Shown in pieces: positions 1-9,161 of a DNA stretch of 64,000 nt. The DNA is from Arthrobacter jiangjiafuii (GTDB taxonomy: Bacteria > Actinomycetota > Actinomycetes > Actinomycetales > Micrococcaceae): assembly GCF_018622995.1 (NCBI RefSeq), contig NZ_CP076022.1:3224001-3288000 (forward strand), written 5' to 3'. Position 1 is the first letter of the stretch. Every line of letters begins with the position of its first letter. A program made the position numbers and the translations under genes. The notes beneath the pieces are model-generated. The model searched no databases, was not told the origin of the DNA, and was given only the letters and a program-made list of their open reading frames with translations.

Positions 1-108
1 AGCCAGGACCCGGTCCAGGATGGACGGTCCGCGGGCGATGCGGAAGATGGCTCCGGCCGCTGCCAGGGCCAGCATGACGGCCACAATGACCACGAAGATA
101 TCCATCAT
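1..108 (-). CDS. mrpF: Mrp antiporter subunit F (5' part only)
   Basis: Partial gene that runs off the left edge; 36 codons are visible. The translation starts MMDIFVVIVAVML and continues into a hydrophobic helix followed by RIARGPSILDRVL, the conserved first cytoplasmic loop of MrpF/MnhF. In the family this is a small (about 90 residue) three-helix membrane subunit of the multisubunit Na+(K+)/H+ antiporter. The start overlaps the mrpE stop in an ATGATGA sequence, so translation is probably coupled. Either of the two consecutive ATGs (108 or 105) could be used. Its place after mrpE fits the standard A-C-D-E-F-G gene order. Confidence 0.9.
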   Translation of the reverse strand, partial: MMDIFVVIVAVMLALAAAGAIFRIARGPSILDRVLA

Positions 109-767
109 GCGGAGCCTCCCTTGCGGCTGGTTGCGGTGTTCCCGGGCCCTGGTGTCGTTGTCCCTGGTGTCGTTCCGGTACCGTCTGCCGGCTTCCGGCG
201 GGCCAGGGCCTGCTCGGCCTTGAGCACCTCGAGGTCTTCGCGGGTGCCGATGGTCCGGATCAGCCAGGACTCGGTGTCCCGGACATCCTTGCGGACCCGG
301 TCCGCCTGCTCCGGGGTTGAGACGTTCAGGCAGTGCAGGTACAGGGTGGAAGTGGAGCGGTCCACCTCAACCACCAGGGAGCCGGGAATCAGCGAAAGGG
401 AGTGTCCGGTGGCAGTGACCAGCAGGTCCGAGTGGCTGCGCAGCTTCACCCCCACTACGGCGTTCTTGATGTTCGGCCCCTTGGCGAGCGAGAGCCACAG
501 CACCTCGAAGCTGGCCTGGACCAGCTTGTAGAAGAACCGGACCGCGAAGCCCAGGGCGTAGAGCGGATTGAACCGGCCGCTGAGCTCCACCGGGGGCAGG
601 TAGAAGATATTGGCCACGATGAAGGCAATGACGGCCCCGAAGATCAGGTTGCCGGCGCTGAAGTCCTGCCAAAGGGCGCCCCAGAGGAACACCAGCCAGA
701 TCAGCAGCGGGATTTCCTTGAGCAGCGGGACGCGGGGCCGGTTGCGCATTTGTGCCTTGCGGGTCAT
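105..767 (-). CDS. mrpE: Mrp antiporter subunit E
   Basis: 220 residues. After a basic N-terminus come membrane helices (IPLLIWLVFLWGALW, then a second hydrophobic stretch to about residue 55), followed by a soluble domain with the MrpE signature region (SLIPGSLVVEVD, then LYLHCLNV). MrpE is needed for assembly and activity of the Mrp Na+/H+ antiporter in the cytoplasmic membrane. The C-terminal tail of about 35 residues is rich in Gly, Thr and Pro and probably disordered. The start overlaps the mrpD stop by 4 bases and the end overlaps mrpF, so it sits in the middle of one transcript. Confidence 0.93.
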   Translation of the reverse strand: MTRKAQMRNRPRVPLLKEIPLLIWLVFLWGALWQDFSAGNLIFGAVIAFIVANIFYLPPVELSGRFNPLYALGFAVRFFYKLVQASFEVLWLSLAKGPNIKNAVVGVKLRSHSDLLVTATGHSLSLIPGSLVVEVDRSTSTLYLHCLNVSTPEQADRVRKDVRDTESWLIRTIGTREDLEVLKAEQALARRKPADGTGTTPGTTTPGPGNTATSRKGGSA

Positions 768-2374
768 TGGCCTGCCCCCTCTCCGAGGACTGCTTCAATG
801 TACGGGGTGCGGTCCACCAGGTCCTGCGCCGCGTTGTCGCTCAGCGAGAACAGCGGGCCGGCCAGGACGGTCAGCGAGACACCCAGGGCCACGAGCCCCA
901 CCGTTGGGTACACCATGGTGCGCGGCAGCAGGTCCACGGCGTCGCGGCCGGCGAACTTGCCGGTGGACTTTTCGTTGACGTCGCCGGAGTGGCGCAGCGA
1001 GGAACCGTCGGTGCCGGTCGCCAGCAGGATCGGATCCGGATGCACGGCGTCTTCCGGGGTCCGCCAGAAGGCGCGGTTCCAGACCCGGGCCATCACCAGC
1101 AGGGTCAGCAGGCTGGTCACCACGCTGGCTCCCACGAGGACGAAAGCCAGCGGTGTCCCGAGGTCCACGCCGGCCTCCATGAGCCCGAGTTTCCCGAGGA
1201 AGCCGGAGAACGGCGGGATGCCCGCGAGGTTGATCGCGGGGATGAAGTAGAGGACGCCAAGCAGCGGGGAGAGTTTGGCCAGCCCGCCCAAGCGGTCCAT
1301 GTTCGCGGTCCCGCCCCGCCGTTCAATCAGGCCGGTGACCAGGAACAGGGAAGTCTGGACCGTAATGTGGTGGACCACGTAGAACACCGCTGACCCGATG
1401 CCCACCACCGAGCCGACCGCCAGCCCGAAGACCATGTAGCCGATGTGGCTTACCAGGGTGAAGGAGAGCATTCGCTTGATGTCGGTCTGTGCCAGCGCAC
1501 CGAGGATGCCCACCAGCATGGTCAGCCCCGCCACCACCATCAGCAGGGTGTTGATCCGGTCGCCGGGGAAGAGCAGGGTTTCGGTGCGGACCATGGCGTA
1601 GACGCCAACCTTGGTCAGCAGGCCGGCGAACACCGCGGTGACCGGAGCCGGCGCCGTCGGGTAGGAGTCGGGGAGCCAGAAGGACAGTGGGAAAACGGCA
1701 GCCTTGATCCCGAAGGCCACCAGCAGCATCAGGTGCAGCATCAGCTGGGTGCCCTGGTCCAGGTCGGCCAGTTTCACGGCCAGGTCAGCCATGTTCACCG
1801 TGCCGGTGGCTGCGTAGATCATCGCAATGGTGATCAGGAACAGCAGCGAGGAGACCACGCTGACGACGACGTAGGTGACGCCGGCGCGGATGCGCGGGGT
1901 GGTTCCGCCGAGGGTCATCAGCACGTAGCTGGCCGTGAGCAGGATTTCGAACCCGACATAGAGGTTGAAGAGGTCCCCGGCGAGGAAGGCGTTGGACACT
2001 CCTGCCACCAGGATCAGGTAGGTCGGGTGGAAGATCGAGATCGGCCCGTCTTCGTCGCCGTCGGTCATGCCCTGCCCTGCGGCGTAGATGAGGACCGCCA
2101 GGCTCACGGCCGAGGAAACCACCAGCATCAGGGCCGAGAATTGGTCCACCACCATGGTGATGCCCACCGGCGGCAGCCAGCCGCCCAGGTTCACGGCCTG
2201 CGCGCCGGTCTCCCAGACGGCGAACAGCAGGAACACCTCGAGGATCAGCGTCACGGACAGGATGCTGATGCTGATGACACGCTGGGCGCGTGTGTGCCGG
2301 ATCAGGATGAAGGCCAGGGCGGCGCCGAAGAACGGCAGGACCACGGCCAGCGGGGCCAGACTTATGGTGTTCAT
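764..2374 (-). CDS. mrpD: Mrp antiporter subunit D (proton-conducting, NuoM/N-like)
   Basis: 536 residues and about 14 membrane helices, of the proton-conducting subunit family shared with complex I. Conserved charged residues in the membrane are visible: Glu143 in GFEILLTASY, Lys224 in FGIKAAVFPL and Lys255 in LLTKVG. In the family these form the proton path of the antiporter, which exports Na+ or other monovalent cations and supports pH and salt tolerance. Starts and stops overlap mrpC (upstream) and mrpE (downstream) by 4 bases each. A hydrophilic loop near residues 445-480 is longer than in many homologues. Confidence 0.95.
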   Translation of the reverse strand: MNTISLAPLAVVLPFFGAALAFILIRHTRAQRVISISILSVTLILEVFLLFAVWETGAQAVNLGGWLPPVGITMVVDQFSALMLVVSSAVSLAVLIYAAGQGMTDGDEDGPISIFHPTYLILVAGVSNAFLAGDLFNLYVGFEILLTASYVLMTLGGTTPRIRAGVTYVVVSVVSSLLFLITIAMIYAATGTVNMADLAVKLADLDQGTQLMLHLMLLVAFGIKAAVFPLSFWLPDSYPTAPAPVTAVFAGLLTKVGVYAMVRTETLLFPGDRINTLLMVVAGLTMLVGILGALAQTDIKRMLSFTLVSHIGYMVFGLAVGSVVGIGSAVFYVVHHITVQTSLFLVTGLIERRGGTANMDRLGGLAKLSPLLGVLYFIPAINLAGIPPFSGFLGKLGLMEAGVDLGTPLAFVLVGASVVTSLLTLLVMARVWNRAFWRTPEDAVHPDPILLATGTDGSSLRHSGDVNEKSTGKFAGRDAVDLLPRTMVYPTVGLVALGVSLTVLAGPLFSLSDNAAQDLVDRTPYIEAVLGEGAGQ

Positions 2375-2859
2375 TCCTTGGCCTCCGGGCTGGTGCTCTG
2401 ACCGGTGGCACGCAGGGAACCCGGCGCCTCTTCAGCCTCTTCGGGCGGTGTGAATTCGGTAGTGTCCTCGGGGACGTCGGCGTCGTCTTCCGCGTCGAAG
2501 CTGCTCTGGCTTGCCACGCGGCGGTCTTCGATATCGTCTTGGACCTCGTCCTGGCGGCTCAGCACCCAGGAGCGGTAGATGATGCCCAGCATGAACGCGG
2601 TCACCGAGAAGGAAATCACGATCGACGTCAGGATAAAGGCCTGCGGCAGCGGATCGTTGTAGTCCTCCGCCGCGATGCCCGGGTTGAACAGCGGAGCCAG
2701 GCCCTGGAAGCCGCCGGTGGAGAGCAGCAGGATGTTCGTGGCGTTGGTGAGCATGGTCAGTCCCAGCACCACGCGCGTCAGGCTGCGCTCGAGGAGCAGG
2801 TAGATGCCGCAGGCGTATAACGCGCCCATGATGACCATGAAGGTGATGTTGACGCTCAT
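2371..2859 (-). CDS. mrpC: Mrp antiporter subunit C (NuoK-like)
   Basis: 162 residues. The first roughly 110 residues form three hydrophobic helices with the NuoK/MnhC pattern (ACGIYLLLERSLTRVVLGLTM, then NATNILLL, then DPLPQAFILTSIVISF). The remainder is a very acidic hydrophilic tail (DAEDDADVPEDTTEF and similar) that is not part of the usual core of about 110-125 residues. Family role: membrane subunit of the Mrp Na+/H+ antiporter, packed between the A/B and D subunits. It overlaps mrpA/B by 4 bases and mrpD by 4 bases. Confidence 0.94.
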   Translation of the reverse strand: MSVNITFMVIMGALYACGIYLLLERSLTRVVLGLTMLTNATNILLLSTGGFQGLAPLFNPGIAAEDYNDPLPQAFILTSIVISFSVTAFMLGIIYRSWVLSRQDEVQDDIEDRRVASQSSFDAEDDADVPEDTTEFTPPEEAEEAPGSLRATGQSTSPEAKE

Positions 2860-5800
2860 CGGGACACCTCCTCCTCTTCTTCTTCTCGTTCTTCGGTGGC
2901 GGGGACTTCGGGTTCGGGTTCCACCAGCTCCGCCTCGGGAGCGGAGCCACCCTCGCTGCGTTCGTCGATTTCAGAGCCCAGGCTGCGCAGGACATCCAGG
3001 ACCAGCCCCACCACCACCAGGTACACGCCGATGTCGAAAATGGTGGAGGTGACGAACTTGATCTCGCCGAAGACAGGCCAGGTGAACTTGATGATGGCGC
3101 TTTGCAGGATCTGTCCGCCGAAGGCCAGCGGTGCAGCTGCTGACAGTCCGGCCAGGCCCAGCCCGCCGCCGAGCAGCAGGCCGGCGCTGACCGGGCTGGC
3201 CTCGGCCAGTTCGAAGCGGCCGCCGGCGAGATAGCGGATGGTCAGGGCGAGCCCTGCCATCAGCCCGCCGGCGAACCCGCCGCCGGGCAGGTTGTGCCCG
3301 GCCAGCAACAGGTAGATCGAGAACATGATCACCGAGTGGAACAGCAGGCGGGTGACCACCTCGAAGATGATGGAGCGCCGTTCCGGGGCCAGGGTGCGCC
3401 CGGCCACCAGCCACGCGTCTCGGCTGACGCTGGAGAACTTGCGGGCCATCGCCAGCGTGGCCTCCTGCCGGCCCGAGGCTGCGAAATACTCGCGCCCGCG
3501 GTCCACGGAGCCGGTGGCCACGTTCTCCGCGCGGCGCCGCTTGTCGCCGCGGCCGCGCACGAAGATCAGGGAGGCAACACCGGTGGCGGCCATGGCCAGC
3601 ACCGAGATCTCGCCGAAGGTGTCCCACGCCCGGATGTCGACGAGGGTGACGTTGACGATGTTGGCACCGCCGCCCACCTCGTAGGCCAGGTTCGGGAAAG
3701 CCAGCGAAATGGGTTCGGCAACGCGTGAGGCCATGGCCGTCATGGCGATGACCACCATGGCGGTACCGAAGCCGATCCCCAGCAGCGCCCGCAGCAGGCG
3801 GTGCCCGGAGGGTTCCCGCTTCCACAGCCGGGCCGGCAGCGACCGCAGGGCAAGCACAAACGCGACCAGCACAATGGTTTCCACCAGCATCTGGGTCAGC
3901 GCCAGGTCCGGGGCTCCCTGCAGGGCGAAGATCAGGGCAATACCGTAGCCGGTCACGCTGACCATCAGCACGGCCAGGAAGCGCTTGTTGGCCCGGGCCG
4001 CGGCCACGGCGCCGAGGATGATGCCAACCCCGATGACTGCCTGCAGCGGCGAGTCGAACCAGTGGAACTGCTCGGGCAGGGGCGCGCCGACCACGACCAG
4101 GGCGGTCAGCGGGGTTATCACCGCCACCGTCAGGATGACGAACAGGTAGAACATCAGCGAACCGCGCTGCGTGCGCCCGGTGACCCAAACGGCGACGTCG
4201 TCGAGCACGCCCACAATGCCGCGGTAGGAACGTTCGGCGTCCAGCGGAGCGGTGAAACGTGCCTGCAGGCGTTCCACCCGCACCCGCTGCCAGAACAGCG
4301 CCAGCCCGGCGGCGATGGTGATAGCCGTGAGCAGCAGCGCGGTGGTGAAGCCGTGCCACAGCGCCAGGTGGGTGGGCTCGCCGTCGGCCGGGAACAGGCC
4401 CGCATAGGAGACGATCGCCGCATCCAGCGGCGCCGGCCAGAGGCCGAAGAGCACAGTGGCCACAGCAAGGATGGCCGGGGCGGTGAGGAAGGCCGCCGGA
4501 ACCGGCTTGAAGGCGGTGGGCTCGCTGCCGGTCTTGCCCGCGAAGCCGCCCCAGACAAACCGGGCACTGTAGGCCAGGGTGAGGATGGAGCCGATGACGA
4601 CGCCGGCCAGCAGGACCGCTGCGGCAACCGTGCCCTCGTGCTCGGCGTAGTGGACGAACGTCTCGTAGACCGATTCCTTCGCCACGAAGCCCAGCAGCGG
4701 CGGGATCCCGGCCATCGAGGCGGCGCCGATCACGGCCACGGCGCAGAGCAGCGGGGCCCGGCGGTAGATGCCGGAGAGCTTGCGCAGGTCGCGGGTGCCG
4801 GACTGGTGGTCGATGATGCCGACCACCAGGAACAGTGTGGCCTTGAAGAAGCCGTGGGCCAGCAGCAGGCCAAGCCCGGCCACTGCCGCTTCCCGGTTGC
4901 CCAGTCCCACGACCAGGGTCAGGAAGCCGAGCTGGCTCACCGTGCCGTAGGCCAGGATCAGCTTCAGGTCGTACTGGCGCAGGGCCCGCCAGCCGCCCAG
5001 CAGCATGGTGGACAGGCCCAGGACCAGCACGACGGCGTGCCAGTAGGTGGAGTCGGAGAAGCCGGGGGCCAGCCGGGCGATGAGATAGATGCCGGCTTTG
5101 ACCATGGCTGCGGCATGCAGGTACGCGCTGACCGGTGTGGGTGCGGCCATGGCTGCCGGCAGCCAGAAGTGGAACGGCAGCAGCGCTGACTTGGAAACCG
5201 CGCCGAGCAGCATCAGCACAACCGCGACATCGACCATCGTGCCGCGGGAGACCAGGTCCGGCGCCATCGCCAGGATGGCGGAAATGCGGAATGTCCCCGC
5301 TGCCTCCCCCAGCATGATCATTCCCACCAGCATCGCCAGCCCGCCGAAGGTGGTGACGATGAGCGCCTGCAGGGCGGCGCGGCGGGCCGAGAGCCGGTGC
5401 GCCGAATAACCGATCAGCAGGTAGGACAGGATGGTGGTCAGTTCCCAGAAGATGAACAGCAGGATCAGGTCATCTGCGGTCACCAGCCCGAACATCGCCG
5501 CGGCAAAGGCCAGCAGCTGGGAGCCGAAGGCGCCCATCTGGGCATCGCCGGGACGGAAATAGCGGGCGCAATAGAAGAGGACCAGCGAGCCGACGCCAAG
5601 GATCAGGATCGACAGGACCGCGGCCAGCGTGTCCATCCGGAACGCGAGCTCCACCTGGAGGTCGGGGATCCAGGGGATAATGACCGACGGCGGGGCGTTG
5701 GGAGCGCCCGAGGCCAGTGTCTGGTCGGCGCCGGTGTAGCGGTCGAACGTGAGCAGCAGCCAGATGAAGGCCGCGGCGGGAACGGCGGCAAGGATGTAGA

Positions 5801-5879
5801 AGGCCGACCGGCCGAACCTGCGGAACAATAAGGGCGCCACCAATGCCACCGTAAACAAAACGGTGAGCACAAATAGCAC
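2856..5879 (-). CDS. mrpA: Mrp antiporter subunit A fused to subunit B
   Basis: 1007 residues. Residues 1-about 480 are the NuoL-like proton channel (LLPFHFWLPAAMAAPTPVSAYLHAA; ILAYGTVSQLGF). The middle carries the MrpA C-terminal domains. Residues from about 815 to 960 match the separate MrpB subunit of Bacillus (LLFHSVIMFSIYLLLAGHN, then GGGFAGGL). This A+B fusion is the usual actinobacterial form and explains why no separate mrpB is present. An acidic tail ends the protein. The GTG start at 5879 follows GGGAG by five bases. It is the first gene of the minus-strand Mrp operon. Confidence 0.94.
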   Translation of the reverse strand: MLFVLTVLFTVALVAPLLFRRFGRSAFYILAAVPAAAFIWLLLTFDRYTGADQTLASGAPNAPPSVIIPWIPDLQVELAFRMDTLAAVLSILILGVGSLVLFYCARYFRPGDAQMGAFGSQLLAFAAAMFGLVTADDLILLFIFWELTTILSYLLIGYSAHRLSARRAALQALIVTTFGGLAMLVGMIMLGEAAGTFRISAILAMAPDLVSRGTMVDVAVVLMLLGAVSKSALLPFHFWLPAAMAAPTPVSAYLHAAAMVKAGIYLIARLAPGFSDSTYWHAVVLVLGLSTMLLGGWRALRQYDLKLILAYGTVSQLGFLTLVVGLGNREAAVAGLGLLLAHGFFKATLFLVVGIIDHQSGTRDLRKLSGIYRRAPLLCAVAVIGAASMAGIPPLLGFVAKESVYETFVHYAEHEGTVAAAVLLAGVVIGSILTLAYSARFVWGGFAGKTGSEPTAFKPVPAAFLTAPAILAVATVLFGLWPAPLDAAIVSYAGLFPADGEPTHLALWHGFTTALLLTAITIAAGLALFWQRVRVERLQARFTAPLDAERSYRGIVGVLDDVAVWVTGRTQRGSLMFYLFVILTVAVITPLTALVVVGAPLPEQFHWFDSPLQAVIGVGIILGAVAAARANKRFLAVLMVSVTGYGIALIFALQGAPDLALTQMLVETIVLVAFVLALRSLPARLWKREPSGHRLLRALLGIGFGTAMVVIAMTAMASRVAEPISLAFPNLAYEVGGGANIVNVTLVDIRAWDTFGEISVLAMAATGVASLIFVRGRGDKRRRAENVATGSVDRGREYFAASGRQEATLAMARKFSSVSRDAWLVAGRTLAPERRSIIFEVVTRLLFHSVIMFSIYLLLAGHNLPGGGFAGGLMAGLALTIRYLAGGRFELAEASPVSAGLLLGGGLGLAGLSAAAPLAFGGQILQSAIIKFTWPVFGEIKFVTSTIFDIGVYLVVVGLVLDVLRSLGSEIDERSEGGSAPEAELVEPEPEVPATEEREEEEEEVSR

Positions 5880-6100
5880 TAGATCTCCCGAGCTTTTTTG
5901 ACTGTCTTCCAGCCGCAGATACGGCTGTAGTTATCAAGGTGGTGGTCAGAGGGCGTAGATCCATTCTACCCATGGCATAGGACTAAGCCGCATCGAGTAC
6001 CTCGCATGAAGCCGCTCCCGCCTTCCGGCAGCCGCCGGCAGGACATGCCGGTACCGGGTTTGTGCTCCGGACGGGCCGCCGGCACCGATAGCATCGCGCT
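5880..6100. promoter_or_regulatory. Divergent promoter region of the Mrp operon and the MFS gene
   Basis: 221 bp between two divergent genes. A plausible minus-strand -10 (TAGAAT) lies at 5963-5968, with no good -35. A short inverted repeat, CAGCCG-6 nt-CGGCTG, occupies 5910-5927, inside the expected 5' leader of mrpA. No clear plus-strand promoter is visible. The assignments are inference from position and base pattern only. Confidence 0.35.
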
Positions 6101-7477
6101 ATGGTCTCAAAAACAGAACACCCACGGGTTTCCTCCGGCCCGGGCACAGCACGGCCGCACGTGAGGAAACGGGTGATTCTTGCCTGGGCTTCCTGGGACT
6201 GGGGATCGGCAGCGTTCAACGCCGTGATGACCACCTTTGTTTTCACCGTCTACCTGACCTCGGAAAGCTTCGGCGGTGAAGCTCATGCCTCCTCCGTCCT
6301 GGGGTACGGCATTGCGCTGGCCGGTCTTGTCGTGGCGGTGCTGGCTCCGGTGGTGGGTCAGCGCTCCGACGCGGGCGGCCGGCGCAAAACCTGGCTCGGG
6401 GTCAATACGGCGCTGATCTGCATCGTCACTGCCCTGTGCTTCTTCGTGTTCCCGAGCCCCGAGTTCCTGCTGCTCGGCGTCGGGCTGATCGCGCTGGGCA
6501 ACGTGTTCAGTGAATTCGCCGGCGTCAACTACAACGCCATGCTGTCCCAGATTTCGACGCCGGCCACGATAGGCCGGGTCAGCGGGTTCGGCTGGGGCAT
6601 GGGGTACGTCGGCGGAATTGCCGCGTTGGCGCTGGTGCTGGTCGGCTTCATTAATCCCGACGTCGGCTGGTTCGGCGTCACCTCGGAGAACGGCCTGAAC
6701 ATCCGTGCCGTTGCGGTCTTCGCGGCCGTCTGGCTCGCCGTGTTTGCGCTGCCGGTGATGTTCGCCGTGCCCGAAGTCCCGCGGCAGGAACGCGCCGCAG
6801 GCATCGGCTTCATTGCCTCGTACGGGCTGCTGTTCCGCCGCATCAAGGCCATTTTCAAGACCAGCCCGCACACCATCTGGTTCCTGCTTGCCAGTGCGGT
6901 GTTCCGCGACGGCCTGGCCGCAGTCTTCACCTTCGGCGGCGTGATTGCCTCCGGGACCTTCGGCTGGTTGCTGTCCGAGGTGATCATCTTTGCCATCTTC
7001 GGCAACGTGGTGGCTGCCGTCGGTGCCATCATCGGCGGTTTCCTGGACGACAGGGTCGGACCCAAGAATGTCATTGTCTTCTCATTGGTCGGGCTGCTGG
7101 TCTCCGGCGGGGTGATCGCCGTCCTCGGCCCCGACGACGTGGACCTGCTGGGGATGCAATGGTCCGGTGACACCACGTTCTGGGTGTTCGGCCTGCTGCT
7201 GTGCCTGTTCGTTGGTCCTGCCCAGTCGGCGTCCCGGGCGTTCCTGGCCCGGCTGGCCCCGGCGGGCGACGAGGCGGAACTCTTCGGGCTCTACGCCACG
7301 ACCGGACGTGCCGTGAGCTTCCTGGCACCGGCGCTGTTCGCAGCATTCATCGGGATCTTCGGCGCCCAGCGTTACGGCATCATCGGCATCCTGCTGGTAC
7401 TGTTCCTCGGCCTGCTGGCGCTGCTGCCGGTCCGCTCTCCCGAGAAGGCACCGCGCGCCGTCGTTCCGGAGGCATAG
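6101..7477 (+). CDS. MFS transporter, UMF1/Atg22-like family
   Basis: 458 residues, about 12 membrane helices. The opening AWASWDWGSAAFNAVMTTF followed by FTVYL is characteristic of the UMF1 (Atg22-like) branch of the major facilitator superfamily. The MFS loop 2-3 motif appears as GQRSDAGGRRK. A central cytoplasmic loop (EVPRQERAAGIG to about residue 245) separates the two six-helix halves. Eukaryotic Atg22 exports amino acids from the vacuole; the substrate of bacterial members is generally unknown and I do not assign one. It is divergent from the Mrp operon and convergent with dcd. Confidence 0.85.
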   Translation: MVSKTEHPRVSSGPGTARPHVRKRVILAWASWDWGSAAFNAVMTTFVFTVYLTSESFGGEAHASSVLGYGIALAGLVVAVLAPVVGQRSDAGGRRKTWLGVNTALICIVTALCFFVFPSPEFLLLGVGLIALGNVFSEFAGVNYNAMLSQISTPATIGRVSGFGWGMGYVGGIAALALVLVGFINPDVGWFGVTSENGLNIRAVAVFAAVWLAVFALPVMFAVPEVPRQERAAGIGFIASYGLLFRRIKAIFKTSPHTIWFLLASAVFRDGLAAVFTFGGVIASGTFGWLLSEVIIFAIFGNVVAAVGAIIGGFLDDRVGPKNVIVFSLVGLLVSGGVIAVLGPDDVDLLGMQWSGDTTFWVFGLLLCLFVGPAQSASRAFLARLAPAGDEAELFGLYATTGRAVSFLAPALFAAFIGIFGAQRYGIIGILLVLFLGLLALLPVRSPEKAPRAVVPEA

Positions 7478-7494
7478 TCGTTCCGGAGGTATAG
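7461..7494 (+). repeat. 17-bp tandem duplication across the MFS stop codon
   Basis: Two adjacent 17-base units, TCGTTCCGGAGG(C/T)ATAG, at 7461-7477 and 7478-7494 differ at one base. The first copy contains the TAG stop of the MFS gene and the second repeats that TAG downstream. It looks like a recent small duplication with no obvious function. Confidence 0.8.
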
Positions 7495-7506
7495 AACTTC
7501 CTGGGC

Positions 7507-8082
7507 CTAGACCGTGGTGCGGTGGAAGTTCAGGTGGCTGCGCGACGCCGTCGGTCCGCGCTGGCCCTGGTAGCGGTTGCCGTACTTGCCGGAGCCGTAG
7601 GCGAATTCCGCCGGCGAGGTGAGCCGGAAGAAGCACAGCTGGCCGATCTTGGACCCGGGCCAGAGCTTGATCGGCAGGGTGGCCATGTTGGAGAGCTCCA
7701 GGGTGACGTGGCCGGAGAATCCCGGGTCAATGAAACCGGCGGTGGAGTGCGTCAGCAGGCCGAGCCGGCCCAGCGAGGACTTGCCCTCAAGCCGGGCGGC
7801 AATGTCATCGGGCAGCGTGACGGTCTCGTAGGTGGAGCCCAGCACAAACTCCCCCGGATGCAGGATGAACGGCTCGTCCGGGTCCACCTCAACCAGGCGG
7901 GTCAGGTCCGGCTGGTCCAGTGACGGGTCGATATGCGCGTACTTGTGGTTGTCGAAGAGCCGGAAGAACCGGTCAATGCGCACGTCCACGCTGGAGGGCT
8001 GGACCATTCCGGGTTCGTAGGGATCGAGGACAATCCGCTTGTCGGCAATTTCGGTTCGGATGTCGCGGTCAGAAATCAGCAC
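7507..8082 (-). CDS. dcd: dCTP deaminase, probably dUMP-forming
   Basis: 191 residues, the normal length. Very similar over its whole length to the mycobacterial enzyme: [54 protein letters not shown], then [11 protein letters not shown] with the catalytic Glu, and [11 protein letters not shown]. The M. tuberculosis homologue is bifunctional (dCTP deaminase and dUTPase), forming dUMP for thymidylate synthesis; the same is inferred here. It acts in the cytoplasm as a trimer. It is convergent with the MFS gene (29-bp gap) and lies downstream of tryptophan dioxygenase on the same strand. Confidence 0.95.
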   Translation of the reverse strand: MLISDRDIRTEIADKRIVLDPYEPGMVQPSSVDVRIDRFFRLFDNHKYAHIDPSLDQPDLTRLVEVDPDEPFILHPGEFVLGSTYETVTLPDDIAARLEGKSSLGRLGLLTHSTAGFIDPGFSGHVTLELSNMATLPIKLWPGSKIGQLCFFRLTSPAEFAYGSGKYGNRYQGQRGPTASRSHLNFHRTTV

Positions 8083-8126
8083 CCTCTAAAAATAGCGCAT
8101 GACGCGCGCTCCCCCGGCCTGCCCGG

Positions 8127-8981
8127 TCAGCGGCCGATTTCGGTCCGGACGGCGTACAGCTCAGGGAAGAAGGTCAGTTCCAGCGCCCGCTGCAGGAAGG
8201 AAGCGCCGGAGGAGCCCCCGGTTCCCCGCTTGAATCCAATGGTCCGCTCCACCGTCTTCAGGTGCCGGAAGCGCCAGAGCTGGAAGTTGTCCTCCAGGTC
8301 CACCAGCTCCTCGCACGCCTCGTAGATGTCCCAGTTCCCGGCCGCATTCTCGTAGACGTGTTTGTAAACACGCATGAGTCCCTCATTGGCCACATGGGCC
8401 TGGGTGACATCGCGGGTGAGCAGCTCCGCAGGGACGTCGTAGCCGCGGCGGTGCAGGAAGAAGATGAACTCGTCATAGATGCTGGTCTGTCCCAGCAGGC
8501 CGGTGAGCAGTTCCTGCGCAGCCGGGTCGGCGGCGAAGACGTTCACCATTGCCGCGTTCTTGTTGCCAAGCAGGAATTCCACTGCCCGGTACTGGTAGGA
8601 CTGGAAGCCGGACGAGGCACCCAGGTCCCCGCGGAACTCCGCATATTCGGACGGAGTGAGGGTGGCCAGCACCGACCACTGCTCGGTCAGCGAGCGCTGG
8701 ATGTGCTTGATGCGGGCAATGCCCTTCATCGCCGCACGCAGGTCGTCGCCGGCCAGTTTGGCACGGACTGCCCGCAGCTCATGCAGGACCAGCTTCAGCC
8801 AGAGCTCGGAGGTCTGGTGCTGGATGATGAACAGCATTTCATCGTGGTGCTCAGGGCTGCTGACCGGGTGTTGGGAATCCAGCAGCTGATCCAGCGCCAG
8901 ATAGGACCCGTAGCTCATCTTGTCGGTGAAGTCCCGCTCAATGCCTGGCTCAAGGCTGCGGGTGTTCCTGCTGACGCTCAT
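8127..8981 (-). CDS. kynA: Tryptophan 2,3-dioxygenase
   Basis: 284 residues from the ATG at 8981, chosen because GGAGA precedes it by a normal distance and because homology begins there; an upstream in-frame extension to 9137 has no such support. Haem enzyme that opens the indole ring of L-tryptophan to N-formylkynurenine, the first step of the kynurenine pathway. Visible signatures are QHQTSELWLK with the active-site His55, YRAVEFLLG, and LWRFRHLKTVERTIG with the haem-ligand His240, followed by GTGGSSG. No kynureninase or kynurenine formamidase gene is present in the window, so the rest of the pathway lies elsewhere or is missing. Confidence 0.95.
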   Translation of the reverse strand: MSVSRNTRSLEPGIERDFTDKMSYGSYLALDQLLDSQHPVSSPEHHDEMLFIIQHQTSELWLKLVLHELRAVRAKLAGDDLRAAMKGIARIKHIQRSLTEQWSVLATLTPSEYAEFRGDLGASSGFQSYQYRAVEFLLGNKNAAMVNVFAADPAAQELLTGLLGQTSIYDEFIFFLHRRGYDVPAELLTRDVTQAHVANEGLMRVYKHVYENAAGNWDIYEACEELVDLEDNFQLWRFRHLKTVERTIGFKRGTGGSSGASFLQRALELTFFPELYAVRTEIGR

Positions 8982-9161
8982 CGGGCTCTCCGTGTTCAGT
9001 TCCGTGTTGTCTCCGGCCAGCTCCAACGGTAACCCGGCCCCGCCTGCAACCGTGCCGGAAGCGGCTCCGGCGGGCCGTTCGGCTTGAAACACCCCCCTGC
9101 CGCTGTGCCAGACTTGCGGCTGGGTTATACGCATCACGCACTATTTGAAGGAGAGCCTCCA

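Noticed and set aside
2971-4359. Minus-strand frame inside mrpA in another phase
   Set aside because: Arg/Ala/Gly-rich composition without domains; mrpA in this region is intact.
3801-5189. Long plus-strand open frame opposite mrpA (also 1445-2401, 20362-21615, 23778-25463, 39152-40918)
   Set aside because: These frames are rich in Arg, Gly, His, Gln and Asp, lack ribosome sites and lie exactly opposite well-recognised genes; they are by-products of GC-rich third codon positions.
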